Positions 48,696 to 57,722 of a stretch of 64,000 nucleotides of DNA are shown here, piece by piece. The translations under genes and the position numbers were made by a program. Below the pieces are notes generated by a model, which was not told the origin of the DNA, did no database searches, and was given only the letters and a program-made list of their open reading frames with translations. The stretch's first letter is position 1. The number at the start of each line of letters is the position of its first letter. The stretch comes from Clostridium yunnanense (GTDB lineage: Bacteria > Bacillota > Clostridia > Clostridiales > Clostridiaceae): positions 1 to 64,000 of the forward strand of contig NZ_JAENHN010000053.1 in NCBI RefSeq assembly GCF_016595795.1. Reading direction: 5' to 3'.

Positions 48696-49760
48696 ATGCC
48701 AAAGGAATTGCATGCAACTGCTGCCAGCTTATTATCTGAATCAAATGTAGGAAAGCACGTCTTACCTTACTACAATTTGAACGAAGCCTCCATAGAGCAA
48801 ATAAAGTTAAAGAATACAGACAAGCAGAGAGCTGTTTATAAAATTGATTATAACAACAAAACTTATTGTTTAAAAAAGGTTTATTACACAGAATCAGAGT
48901 TACTCTTTGTCTATTCTGCTATGGAATGGCTTTATAGGAATGGTATTAACGTCCCAAGATTTTTACCAACAGTAAATAAAAGTAGATTTGTAAATTATAA
49001 TGATATGCTTTTCGTACTTACTCCATGGGTAGATGGAGAAAAATGTAATTATGACGACATAGATAACATAGTTGAAACGTCAAAATACTTAGCAAAAATG
49101 CATTATTCGTCAAAAGACTTTTTCCCTATACCAGGTAGTAAAATAAAGAAAGGATATGATGACTTATACATATCCATCAATAAACATTTTCAAAAACTTT
49201 TAATATGTTCAAATTCTGCATACCTATATAAAGATAAGTTTTCTAAAATGTTCTTGGATAGCTTTGATAAAAACATAGATCTAGCAAAGTTCGCATTAGA
49301 AACTGCATCTACTATTAATAAAGATAATCTTACATCCTCTCTATGTCACGGTGATTATGTAAATAAGAATATTATCTTTGATAAATCAAAAGCAATTTGG
49401 ATCATCGACTTTGATAAATGCTCATATGACTACATTGCGCACGATATTTCTTATTATCTAAGGCGACTATTAAAAAGAGACAATACAAAATGGGATGTAG
49501 AAATAGCTATTAATTGTATAAAAAATTATAACGAGATAAACAAACTAACTCTTGATGATATTAAATATATCTTAGTATATTTATCCTTCCCTCAAAAATA
49601 TTGGAGGATTTCTAAAGATTATTATAACAACATAAAAAAGTGTAATAAAAACTCTTTCTGCAACTTATTAGAAAAAACAGTTAGAAAAACTGATTACCAA
49701 CTTAACTTTATTTCCGAATTGACTGATCATTTAAGAAAACATTATTCATTGGATATCTAA
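48696..49760 (+). CDS. CotS-family spore coat protein
   Basis: The ATG at 48696 after GAAGGAGG gives 354 residues. The fold is that of aminoglycoside phosphotransferase-like kinases: CHGDYVNKNIIFD is the catalytic loop and WIIDFDKCSYDYIAHDI holds the metal-binding Asp. CotS, CotI and YsxE of Bacillus belong to this group and are part of the spore coat. AVYKIDYNNKTYCLKK supplies the ATP-side lysine region. It is probably made during sporulation. The gene stands alone and a terminator follows. Confidence 0.85.
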   Translation: MPKELHATAASLLSESNVGKHVLPYYNLNEASIEQIKLKNTDKQRAVYKIDYNNKTYCLKKVYYTESELLFVYSAMEWLYRNGINVPRFLPTVNKSRFVNYNDMLFVLTPWVDGEKCNYDDIDNIVETSKYLAKMHYSSKDFFPIPGSKIKKGYDDLYISINKHFQKLLICSNSAYLYKDKFSKMFLDSFDKNIDLAKFALETASTINKDNLTSSLCHGDYVNKNIIFDKSKAIWIIDFDKCSYDYIAHDISYYLRRLLKRDNTKWDVEIAINCIKNYNEINKLTLDDIKYILVYLSFPQKYWRISKDYYNNIKKCNKNSFCNLLEKTVRKTDYQLNFISELTDHLRKHYSLDI

Positions 49761-49791
49761 TTAGAAACTGCATCTTGAATAGCAACAAACT

Positions 49792-49837
49792 AACCCATGA
49801 ATATATGGAAATTTATATTTCTATATATTCATGGGTT
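49792..49837 (+). terminator. terminator of the CotS-type gene
   Basis: A 15-bp perfect stem (AACCCATGAATATAT / ATATATTCATGGGTT) encloses GGAAATTTATATTTCT and is followed by TTAATTTT. Confidence 0.85.
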
Positions 49838-49849
49838 TTAATTTTAAGT

Positions 49850-49945
49850 TCTACATTTAATAATACTGTTGAATTTAATTGGTTATACAGGAGATGCTAC
49901 ATGAGCGAGCTATTAGAATTAGATATTTTTCAGCATAAAAATAGC
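49850..49945 (+). mobile_element. left-end fragment of the MITE-like element
   Basis: TACTGTTGAATTTAATTGG and TTATACAGGAGATGCTACAT, then GAGCGAGCTATTAGAATT, match the left end of the element at 41195-41540 with few changes. They include the ribosome site and a frame starting MSELLELDIFQ. The right end is missing; likeness stops near TTTTTCAG at about 49932. Confidence 0.65.
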
Positions 49946-49992
49946 CTAATGATTATGCTAAATCACTAAGCTACTTTTATAAATTGGACAAA

Positions 49993-50022
49993 AAAGAAAC
50001 CTAATTTTCATTAGGTTTCTTT
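49993..50022 (-). terminator. ppdK terminator
   Basis: AAAGAAACCTAAT pairs with ATTAGGTTTCTTT around a 4-base loop, followed on the minus strand by TTTGTCC. Confidence 0.8.
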
Positions 50023-50033
50023 ATATTAAAATA

Positions 50034-52664
50034 TTATCTTGGATTTTTAATTTGAGCTTGAGCAGCAGCTAATCTAGCTATTGGAACTCTAAATGGTGAG
50101 CATGATACATAATCCAATCCTAGTGCATGGCAGAATTCAACTGAAGAAGGATCTCCACCGTGCTCTCCACAGATACCAAGTTTGATATCAGCTCTTTCAG
50201 ATCTACCTTTTTCAACTGCTATTTTCATTAATTCACCAACACCTGTTTGGTCAATCTTAGCAAATGGATCTTGTTCGTAAATCTTCTTTTCATAGTAGTC
50301 TTTTAAGAACTTAGCAGCATCATCTCTTGAGAATCCAAAAGTCATTTGAGTTAAGTCATTTGTACCAAATGAGAAGAATTCAGCTTCTTTAGCTATAACA
50401 TCTGCAGTTAAAGCAGCTCTAGGAATTTCTATCATTGTTCCAACTTTGAAAGGTATTTCTACACCTTTTTCACTCATAACTGTCTTAGCAGTTTCTACTA
50501 CTATATCTTTAACATATTTTAATTCTTTTATTTCACCAACTAATGGAATCATTATTTCAGGAACCACATCGTAGCCTTTATTGTTTCTAACTTCAATAGC
50601 AGCTTCGATAACAGCTCTTGTTTGCATTTCAGCTATTTCTGGGTATGAAACAGCCAAACGGCATCCTCTATGACCCATCATTGGGTTGAATTCATGTAAT
50701 TCTTCACAAGTAGCTTTAAGCTCCTCGTAAGTTATATCCATTTCCTTAGCTAAAGCTATGATATCTTCTTCAGCTTGAGGTAAGAATTCATGTAGTGGTG
50801 GATCTAAGAATCTTATAGTAGCTGGTCTTCCTTCTAGCGCCTCGTACATAGATGCGAAATCGCCTCTTTGCATTGGAAGAAGCTTATCTAAAGCCTTTCT
50901 TCTTTGCTCTACTGTCTTAGCAACTATCATTTCTCTAACAGCAGCAATTCTATCTTCAGCGAAGAACATGTGCTCTGTTCTGCATAGTCCAATACCTTCT
51001 GCACCAAATTCTACTGCTTGAATAGTATCTCTTGGTGTATCAGCGTTTGTTCTAACCTTTAATTTTCTTGTTTCATCAGCCCATCCCATGAATGTTGCGA
51101 AATATCCGCTTATTTCAGGTGAAACTGTCTTTATAGCTTGAGCATATATATTACCAGTTGAACCATCTATTGATATCCAATCATTAGCAGTTAAAGTCTT
51201 ACCTGCAACTTCTAATGTTCTATTAGCTTCACTAATCTTTAATTCTCCACAACCAGCAACACAGCAAGTTCCCATGCCTCTAGCAACAACTGCAGCATGT
51301 GATGTCATACCACCTCTTACAGTTAGGATACCTCTTGCAGCTATCATACCTTCAATATCTTCTGGAGATGTTTCTAGTCTTACTAAAACTACAGTTTCTC
51401 CATTTGCTGCTCTTTCTTTAGCTTCTTCAGCTGAGAATGCTATCTTTCCACATGCAGCACCTGGTGAAGCTGGTAGCCCCTTAGCTACAACTTCAGCATT
51501 TTTCATATCTTCAGGATCAAAAGCTGGATGAAGTAATGAATCTAATTGCTTTGGATCAACCTTTAGAAGGGCTTCTTCTTTTGTAAGCATTCCTTCTTCA
51601 ACTAAATCTACAGCTATCTTTAATGCTGATTGAGCAGTTCTCTTACCATTTCTAGTTTGTAAGAAATATAAAGTTCCTTCTTCTATTGTGAACTCCATAT
51701 CTTGCATATCTCTATAATGTTTTTCTAAAGTACTAACTATGTCTTCAAATTGCTTATAAATTTCAGGGTTTTGTTCCTGTAATTTAGCAATTGGTTGAGG
51801 AGTTCTTATACCAGCAACAACATCCTCCCCTTGAGCATTCATTAAGTATTCACCATATATTACATTTTCTCCAGTAGATGGGTCTCTTGAGAACGCAACT
51901 CCTGTACCAGATGTTTCTCCTTTGTTACCGAAAACCATCTCTTGAACGTTTACAGCAGTTCCCCATTCTCCAGGAATATCATTAAGTCTTCTATAAACTA
52001 TTGCTCTTGGATTATCCCATGATCTAAATACAGCAGTGATTGATTCTATAAGCTGCGCTTTAGGGTCTTGTGGGAATTCCTCTCCTTTTTCCTTCTTATA
52101 AAGTTCTTTAAATCTAACAACTAATTCCTTAAGATCATCAGCAGTTAAATCAGTATCGAAATGTACACCCTTTTCTTCTTTCATTTCATCGATTTTAGCT
52201 TCAAACAATCTTTTTTCAACGCCCATAACTACATCTGAGAACATTTGTATAAATCTTCTGTATGAATCATAAGCAAATCTTGGATTGTTTGTAAGCTTTG
52301 CCATAGCTTCAGCAGCAGCATCATTTAAACCAAGATTTAATATTGTATCCATCATACCTGGCATTGATACTCTTGCTCCAGATCTTACAGAAACTAAAAG
52401 AGGTTTCTCTAAATCACCAAATCTTTTACCAGTTATTTCTTCTAACTCAGCTAGTTTTTCATGAATTTGATTTATTATTTCAGGTGAAATCTTTCTTCCA
52501 TCTTCATAGTATTTATTGCAAGCTTCAGTAGTTACTATAAATCCTTGTGGAACAGGTATACCTAAAGTTGTCATTTCAGCTAAATTAGCACCTTTACCTC
52601 CAAGTAAATTTTTCATTGATGCTTTACCTTCTTTGAAGAGGTAAACATATTTTTTGATCTCCAT
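50034..52664 (-). CDS. ppdK: pyruvate, phosphate dikinase
   Basis: The protein has 876 residues, the full PPDK length, with the start after GGAGGAG. The ATP-grasp N-domain opens with LLGGKGANLAEMTTLG. The phosphohistidine domain has the GGMTSHAAVVARGMG motif with the catalytic histidine. The PEP-utilising barrel ends in SFGTNDLTQMTFGFSRDD, and the CGEHGGDP stretch holds the catalytic cysteine. It interconverts pyruvate, ATP and phosphate with PEP, AMP and pyrophosphate. In clostridia it can run in the glycolytic or gluconeogenic direction. CcpN is encoded upstream and is its probable repressor. The usual regulatory kinase gene (ppsR/yqfL) is not between them. Confidence 0.97.
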   Translation of the reverse strand: MEIKKYVYLFKEGKASMKNLLGGKGANLAEMTTLGIPVPQGFIVTTEACNKYYEDGRKISPEIINQIHEKLAELEEITGKRFGDLEKPLLVSVRSGARVSMPGMMDTILNLGLNDAAAEAMAKLTNNPRFAYDSYRRFIQMFSDVVMGVEKRLFEAKIDEMKEEKGVHFDTDLTADDLKELVVRFKELYKKEKGEEFPQDPKAQLIESITAVFRSWDNPRAIVYRRLNDIPGEWGTAVNVQEMVFGNKGETSGTGVAFSRDPSTGENVIYGEYLMNAQGEDVVAGIRTPQPIAKLQEQNPEIYKQFEDIVSTLEKHYRDMQDMEFTIEEGTLYFLQTRNGKRTAQSALKIAVDLVEEGMLTKEEALLKVDPKQLDSLLHPAFDPEDMKNAEVVAKGLPASPGAACGKIAFSAEEAKERAANGETVVLVRLETSPEDIEGMIAARGILTVRGGMTSHAAVVARGMGTCCVAGCGELKISEANRTLEVAGKTLTANDWISIDGSTGNIYAQAIKTVSPEISGYFATFMGWADETRKLKVRTNADTPRDTIQAVEFGAEGIGLCRTEHMFFAEDRIAAVREMIVAKTVEQRRKALDKLLPMQRGDFASMYEALEGRPATIRFLDPPLHEFLPQAEEDIIALAKEMDITYEELKATCEELHEFNPMMGHRGCRLAVSYPEIAEMQTRAVIEAAIEVRNNKGYDVVPEIMIPLVGEIKELKYVKDIVVETAKTVMSEKGVEIPFKVGTMIEIPRAALTADVIAKEAEFFSFGTNDLTQMTFGFSRDDAAKFLKDYYEKKIYEQDPFAKIDQTGVGELMKIAVEKGRSERADIKLGICGEHGGDPSSVEFCHALGLDYVSCSPFRVPIARLAAAQAQIKNPR

Positions 52665-52788
52665 CTCAATACTCCTCCGTTCAATACTATTTATATTAAT
52701 ATGTTTATATATATATACTTAACAGAGCTAATGCTCCGAAAGCTGACGAATTGAACTGTGAACCATAGATTGAATTACTTACCCTTAA

Positions 52789-53424
52789 TTATTGACCATT
52801 TCCCATTTTTACAAACAATTTTGTTATATTTGTTTTAGATATCTTTCCAATTATCTTATATTGATCCTTTTGTTCCTCATCAAGAACTTTTTCAACCACC
52901 GGAATAGAATCTATTTCATGCTCTATTATCTTTTTTGCTGCATTATATGCGCTTTCTTCTTTGTTTACAAATATTATATTAGGCATTCTAGTCATTATGA
53001 CTCCTACAGGAACTTTATGTATATCTGTTCCACCTATAGCTATCTTCAAGAAGTCTTTTCTTGAAACCGCACCTATTAAAAAACCATCACTTTCAACAAA
53101 TAATGTTCCAACATCTGTTAGAAAAAGATTAACTATCGCGTCATATACCATAGTTTCTTCGTTTACAAATGCAGGCTTAGACATTATGTCTTTAACCTTA
53201 ATATTGGCAATTTGCTCATACAAGAGGTTATTCATTGGTTTCTCAGTGTAAACATAACCAACCTTAGGTCTTGCATCTAAGGCACCAATCATAGTAAGTA
53301 CTGCTAAATCCGGCCTTAATGCTGCTCTAGTAACCCCAAGCTTTGAAGCCAGCGCTTCTGAGGTAATAGGCTGTCCCTCTTTTACAAGCTTTATTATCTC
53401 TTCCTGACGCGGTGATAACTTCAA
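52789..53424 (-). CDS. ccpN: CcpN-like transcriptional repressor with CBS domains
   Basis: The start is a TTG at 53424, seven bases after GAGGGG, giving 211 residues. The helix-turn-helix reads ITSEALASKLGVTRAALRPDLAVLTMIG, matching CcpN (YqzB). Two CBS domains follow (VKDIMSKPAFVNEETMVYDAI and VIMTRMPNIIFVNKEESAY). In Bacillus CcpN represses gluconeogenic genes when glucose is available, and its CBS domains sense ATP/ADP. Here the next gene downstream is ppdK, which is its likely target. Confidence 0.9.
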   Translation of the reverse strand: MKLSPRQEEIIKLVKEGQPITSEALASKLGVTRAALRPDLAVLTMIGALDARPKVGYVYTEKPMNNLLYEQIANIKVKDIMSKPAFVNEETMVYDAIVNLFLTDVGTLFVESDGFLIGAVSRKDFLKIAIGGTDIHKVPVGVIMTRMPNIIFVNKEESAYNAAKKIIEHEIDSIPVVEKVLDEEQKDQYKIIGKISKTNITKLFVKMGNGQ

Positions 53425-53616
53425 TGTCTTTCCCCTCTTTCGTTTTAATCGAGGAATATTCTGACTATTCAGAACCGTATACGTTTTACATAACCTATTA
53501 TATCACTATATCGAAGTTTGACTATGCCAAATTTTCTGAATAATCTCTCAAATTCTTTGAATATTCCTCATTTGCCTCTTATTTCATCTGAATTTTCTTA
53601 TTTTTCTTTAAATTCC

Positions 53617-54255
53617 TTATTCTTTATCCACTTCATCAAATTTAACTGTATAGGTATAAACTGGTGAATCATTATCTACATGAACATTTTTGCCTGCAGA
53701 CTTCTCATTTTTTACTGAATTAAACTTATCTTTTAAGTTTTCAGCCAAATCTGTTGCTTTATCCTTCAGATCAGTAGCCATATCTTTAACATCAGAAACA
53801 GTCTCTTTTACTACTTTGTTTACAACCTCAACTGAACCATCTTCTTTAGTTATCTCAATTGTAATCTTAGTTGCAATAGCTGTAATTATACCTATGGCTA
53901 ATAACTGCGGTAATACTAAGGCAATGACTCCCGCAGCAATTCCAGCATTAACTGGTACATCAATTAATACTTTCTCATCTTTTTTTATTTTAATTCTAGA
54001 TACATTTCCCTTTTTAATTAGTTCAGATAACCAAGCTTTAAATTCTTCTATTGTTTCGTACTTTTGTGAGCCTTCTTCTTTTTCGCACTTCCATTCACTT
54101 TCACTATTCTTATCATGACTCTTAACTTCTTCAATATAAATTAAAGCATCAAGAACTTCTCCATTATTTACTTCTAAAGCATGTTTTGCTTCAGCATAAC
54201 TAACACCTGTTCTTTGTCTTACTTGGTCAACTTTTTCTAAAGTAACTTCACTCAT
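53617..54255 (-). CDS. DUF4342 protein with UBA/TS-N-like N-terminus
   Basis: The ATG at 54255 after AAGGAG gives 212 residues. The first 45 residues (LEKVDQVRQRTGVSYAEAKHALEVNNGEVLDALIYI) are a UBA/TS-N-like three-helix fold, as in EF-Ts. A DUF4342 domain follows with one hydrophobic segment (AGIAAGVIALVLPQLLAIGIITAIA). The last 60 residues are helical with repeats such as DLKDKATDLAENLKDK. The function is unknown. It closes the era-recO operon, and the recO stop lies five bases before its start. Confidence 0.75.
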   Translation of the reverse strand: MSEVTLEKVDQVRQRTGVSYAEAKHALEVNNGEVLDALIYIEEVKSHDKNSESEWKCEKEEGSQKYETIEEFKAWLSELIKKGNVSRIKIKKDEKVLIDVPVNAGIAAGVIALVLPQLLAIGIITAIATKITIEITKEDGSVEVVNKVVKETVSDVKDMATDLKDKATDLAENLKDKFNSVKNEKSAGKNVHVDNDSPVYTYTVKFDEVDKE

Positions 54256-54260
54256 TTTTA

Positions 54261-55001
54261 TCACTCCTTAATATAATTTAGCATTTCTAAACTTTTTGGT
54301 TTTTTAGAATAATTAGAATTAATAATGTATGCTGTAATTTTTGCAATTTCATCTTTTACTGTTTTATTAATATTAAGTCTATATATTTTATCCATTGGTG
54401 CGGTGTTTAAATACTTCAATGCACTGTATGCCCCTTTAGACAAAGATATACCATATTCTTTTGGACATTCTTCGCACACACCTCCATAAAAAGACATGTT
54501 TATATATGCGGCAGAATTTATACTTTTTTTACAGTATGCACAATTATCTAGATTTAATCCATATCCTGTAGCTTTTAATATTTTAAGTTCAAAACTCCTA
54601 ATTAAAAGCTCATAGTCAAGTGCATCAGTGTTTAATAGATATAGACAGGTAACAAAATCTTTAAATAACTTCCCGTTATCTTCTTCATCTGTTACACATA
54701 TATCTATCAGTTCACAAATGTATGTTGAATATGTAAGTTTTTCTAAATTATTTAGTAAACCTTGAAAAGAGCTGGTTATTCTCCCTTCTGAGAGAGTGTA
54801 CAGATTTTTCCCTTTAAAAACTACGAATTCACCATAGCATAATGGGAGAGTAAGAGATAAATGTCTACTTTTACTTTTTTTTGCGCCTTTTGCAATAACT
54901 GCTATCTTCCCTAACTTTTCTGTATATAACCATATCAATTTATCATTTTCTTTAAAATCTTGAGCTTTAATTACTACGCCGTTCGTTTCAAAAATAGACA
55001 G
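54261..55001 (-). CDS. recO: DNA repair protein RecO, with a non-standard start
   Basis: The RecO reading frame extends upstream to a CTG at 55001 and gives 246 residues, the normal length. The N-terminus LSIFETNGVVIKAQDFKEND is the expected OB-fold start. No in-frame ATG, GTG or TTG lies between the upstream stop and a TTG at 54938, which would cut off the first strand. GGAG and GAGGG lie just upstream. An ATG at 55011 is one frame off and would fit after a one-base change. The zinc cysteines CAYC and CEEC are present. RecO loads RecA with RecF and RecR. Confidence 0.85.
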   Translation of the reverse strand: MSIFETNGVVIKAQDFKENDKLIWLYTEKLGKIAVIAKGAKKSKSRHLSLTLPLCYGEFVVFKGKNLYTLSEGRITSSFQGLLNNLEKLTYSTYICELIDICVTDEEDNGKLFKDFVTCLYLLNTDALDYELLIRSFELKILKATGYGLNLDNCAYCKKSINSAAYINMSFYGGVCEECPKEYGISLSKGAYSALKYLNTAPMDKIYRLNINKTVKDEIAKITAYIINSNYSKKPKSLEMLNYIKE

Positions 55002-55014
55002 AAACCCTCATCTC

Positions 55015-55905
55015 CTACTTATTTTTCTTATATCCAAGTTCTCTTAAGAATAACGGATTATCTCTCCATTCTTTTCTTACCTTAACCCAAATTTTTATAT
55101 TTACTCTTTCTCTTAAAAATTTCTCAATTTCGTATCTAGCACTTTCACCTATTCTTTTTAGTGTTTGACCATTCTTACCTATGATTATTCCCTTATGTGA
55201 ATCTTTTTCACATATTAGGTCTACCTCTATATTATACAAACCTCTTTCATTTTGCTTCATTTGTATTATATCAACAGCTATACCATGTGGAACTTCTTCA
55301 TTTAAAGTTCTAAGCGCCTTTTCTCTAACTATCTCAGATATTACGAATCTTTCCTGAACATCAGTAATCATATCTTCTGGATAGAACTTTGGTCCTTCTG
55401 GCAAGTATTTTACAATTAAATCCAAAAGAGTACTTGTATTTTTTCCTTTCAGAGCTGATATTGGTATTATTTCCGCGAAACTCATTGTTTCTGAATAATT
55501 CTTTAAAGTCTCAGCAACTCTCTCCTTAGTGTTTTCATCCACCTTATTTACCACTAGAATAACTGGTGCTTTTATATCCTTCAAGCCTTCAATAATATAT
55601 GAATCTCCTCTGCCAATTTCTACATCTGGAGTAATTAAAAATAAAACTAAGTCAACTTCATTTAAAGATTCTTTAGCTGAAGTCATCATGTATTCACCTA
55701 ATTTATGCTTAGGTTTATGCATTCCAGGAGTATCAACGAATATCATTTGATAATCCTCTGCTGTTAATATAGTCTTAATATTGTTTCTAGTTGTTTGTGG
55801 TTTATTTGAGACAATTGATAGTTTTTCTCCCATTAGGTGATTTAAAAGCGTAGATTTCCCCACATTTGGTCTACCTACAATAGTTATATATCCTGATTTA
55901 AACAT
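55015..55905 (-). CDS. era: ribosome assembly GTPase Era
   Basis: The protein has 296 residues. The GTPase motifs are [19 protein letters not shown] and NKVD, and the C-terminal KH domain carries [27 protein letters not shown] precedes the start. Era binds the 3' end of 16S rRNA during assembly of the 30S subunit. Its position between cdd and recO is conserved in Firmicutes. Confidence 0.97.
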   Translation of the reverse strand: MFKSGYITIVGRPNVGKSTLLNHLMGEKLSIVSNKPQTTRNNIKTILTAEDYQMIFVDTPGMHKPKHKLGEYMMTSAKESLNEVDLVLFLITPDVEIGRGDSYIIEGLKDIKAPVILVVNKVDENTKERVAETLKNYSETMSFAEIIPISALKGKNTSTLLDLIVKYLPEGPKFYPEDMITDVQERFVISEIVREKALRTLNEEVPHGIAVDIIQMKQNERGLYNIEVDLICEKDSHKGIIIGKNGQTLKRIGESARYEIEKFLRERVNIKIWVKVRKEWRDNPLFLRELGYKKNK

Positions 55906-55917
55906 TTGTCCTCCTAG

Positions 55918-56313
55918 TTATTTATTTAAGTCTTCTTTTGAAAATATACCTGGTAGTATGTCCTCTAAAGTCTTCACTATATATTCTTTCTCATTTTTGA
56001 TTATTATAATAGGGATTTCTTTATTTTTTGCAAATTCAGCAATAACCTGTCTGCATATTCCACAAGGATATGTAAAAGCATTTACATCTCCAATAACTGC
56101 CACAGCCTCTATCGTCTTATGTCCTTCAGAAACAGCCTTAAATATAGCAGTTCTTTCAGCACAGTTGGTAGCTCCAAAAGAAGCGTTCTCAATATTGCAT
56201 CCTTCAAAGATTTTTCCATCACTCATTATAGCGGCTCCCACAGGGAAGTTTGAATAAGGCGCATAAGCCTTACTTCTCGCATTTATAGCTGCTTTTATAA
56301 GTTCTTCATACAT
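55918..56313 (-). CDS. cdd: cytidine deaminase
   Basis: The protein has 131 residues, the tetrameric small form. The active site is CAERTAIFKA with PCGICRQVIAEF, giving three cysteine zinc ligands and the catalytic glutamate, and the N-terminus APYSNFPVGAAI is typical. It converts cytidine and deoxycytidine to uridine forms for pyrimidine salvage. It sits between dgkA and era as in other Firmicutes. Confidence 0.96.
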   Translation of the reverse strand: MYEELIKAAINARSKAYAPYSNFPVGAAIMSDGKIFEGCNIENASFGATNCAERTAIFKAVSEGHKTIEAVAVIGDVNAFTYPCGICRQVIAEFAKNKEIPIIIIKNEKEYIVKTLEDILPGIFSKEDLNK

Positions 56314-56402
56314 TTTTTATTACCCCCAATTGTTTTTTGGTGCAAAATAAATTATAGCACTATTAATATTATTTACAAGCTAGAGGATTTCCTTACAAGA
56401 AT

Positions 56403-57101
56403 TTAATTAAATAGTTTAAATACAATTAAAGTTAAAAAAGCACCAAACATCGCTCCTACAATAACTTCCCATATACTATGAACTTCTGAATCCACTCTGC
56501 TTTGAGCAGTTATAAAAGCCATTAGGTAGCTTAGCATAATGCATAAAGGTTCTTCAGTTATTAGTGCTATAGCAGTGGCTAAAGAAAATGCTAGTGCACT
56601 ATGCCCACTAGGCATTCCACCCTTTAGAGGAGTTCCTTCTCCAAAAAAAGCCTTAGCAGCTATTGTCATTAGGCATACAATTACTAAGACAATAAATATA
56701 GTATATGGTTCTGACTGCCTTATCATTCCGATTGTGTGATAGGTAACATTGGTAAGTTTATCCCAAAATATCACATACCCAACCAAAATGGCATTTATTG
56801 CTGTTACTAACACTCCACCTGCCGCAGCATTTTTCGCCAATTTTGCTAATGGATGATAGTAGTTTGTCGTCATATCAACAACATGTTCTATAGCTGTATT
56901 CATAAGTTCTGCCGCAATAACCATAGTTATAGTTATTGCTAAAACAAGGAACTCAAATTTCTTAATATCATATATAAAACAAGCAGTAAGAACCACAAGG
57001 GCTACTGCTATATGAATCCTCATATTCCTTTGGGTTCTTACTGAATGTATAATACCGTTAATTGCATAATTAAAGCTATCAACCAATTTTCTTACTTTCA
57101 T
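56403..57101 (-). CDS. dgkA: undecaprenol/diacylglycerol kinase fused to a PAP2 phosphatase
   Basis: The protein has 232 residues, about twice the length of DgkA alone. Residues 1-120 are the kinase, with the signatures MVIAAELMNTAIEHVVD and AKLAKNAAAGGVLV. Residues about 130-232 are a PAP2 domain, with KGGMPSGHSALAF and SRVDSEVHSIWEVIVG, the SGH and H-containing phosphatase motifs. One half adds a phosphate to undecaprenol or diacylglycerol, while the other can remove one from lipid phosphates. The fusion could balance the lipid-carrier pool used for cell-wall synthesis. It lies between ybeY and cdd, where dgkA is expected. Confidence 0.92.
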   Translation of the reverse strand: MKVRKLVDSFNYAINGIIHSVRTQRNMRIHIAVALVVLTACFIYDIKKFEFLVLAITITMVIAAELMNTAIEHVVDMTTNYYHPLAKLAKNAAAGGVLVTAINAILVGYVIFWDKLTNVTYHTIGMIRQSEPYTIFIVLVIVCLMTIAAKAFFGEGTPLKGGMPSGHSALAFSLATAIALITEEPLCIMLSYLMAFITAQSRVDSEVHSIWEVIVGAMFGAFLTLIVFKLFN

Positions 57102-57112
57102 ATTTCACCCTA

Positions 57113-57619
57113 CTAAACCTCTCTAGTAATATTTAATTTTCCAAGTATACTTTCTTCTCTTTCTCTCATAACCTTTTTTTCATCATCTTCCATATGATCA
57201 TATCCCAAAAGGTGCAAAATAGAATGGACTACTAAATAGCAGCATTCTCTTGTAAATGAATGATTAAAATCTTCACTTTGTTCCTTTGCCTTCTCCAAAG
57301 ACAGTACCACATCGCCTAAAACCAGGTCTCCTTCATTAAAGAAAGATGCATCGAAGTTATAATTTGTGTAAACATCCTTATATACTTTTCCCTTAGGATA
57401 ATCTAACATTGGAAAAGAAAGCACATCTGTTTCTCTATCTATATTTCTAGTTTCTTTATTTATTTCTTTAATAGAATCGTTATCTACAAAAATCACGCTT
57501 ATCTCGCAAGCTTTATCTACAGATTCTTCTTTAAGTGCTGTTTGTATTACTTCTTCGATTATTTTTCCAAAACTACTGTCTACTACCTGCTTATCTTGTC
57601 TATTGTCTATAAAAATCAT
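57113..57619 (-). CDS. ybeY: endoribonuclease YbeY
   Basis: The protein has 168 residues. The zinc site is [11 protein letters not shown], followed by [17 protein letters not shown], exactly as in the family. GGAGTGAT precedes the start. YbeY takes part in 16S rRNA 3'-end maturation and ribosome quality control. It is downstream of pgpH in the conserved operon. Confidence 0.96.
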   Translation of the reverse strand: MIFIDNRQDKQVVDSSFGKIIEEVIQTALKEESVDKACEISVIFVDNDSIKEINKETRNIDRETDVLSFPMLDYPKGKVYKDVYTNYNFDASFFNEGDLVLGDVVLSLEKAKEQSEDFNHSFTRECCYLVVHSILHLLGYDHMEDDEKKVMREREESILGKLNITREV

Positions 57620-57639
57620 ATTATCACTCCGTAAATCAC

Positions 57640-57722
57640 TTTATATTAATTCTTTGCGTAAGCTCATTAAAACATCGGATGCGTGACCACTTAATTTCAA
57701 CACATCGTGTTAAGAACAGCTT
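57640..57722 (-). mobile_element. right-end fragment of the MITE-like element
   Basis: TATTAATTCTTTGCGTAAGC and TCATTaAAaCaTCGGATG, then TTAATTTCAACACA, match 41459-41520 closely. The fragment fills nearly the whole gap between pgpH and ybeY and reaches the pgpH stop codon at 57721, so it may have altered the last codons of that gene. Confidence 0.65.

Noticed and set aside
53461-53616. Search for a glyS gene or RNA between the DUF4342 gene and ccpN
   Set aside because: Only AT-rich spacer and the ccpN promoter region were found.
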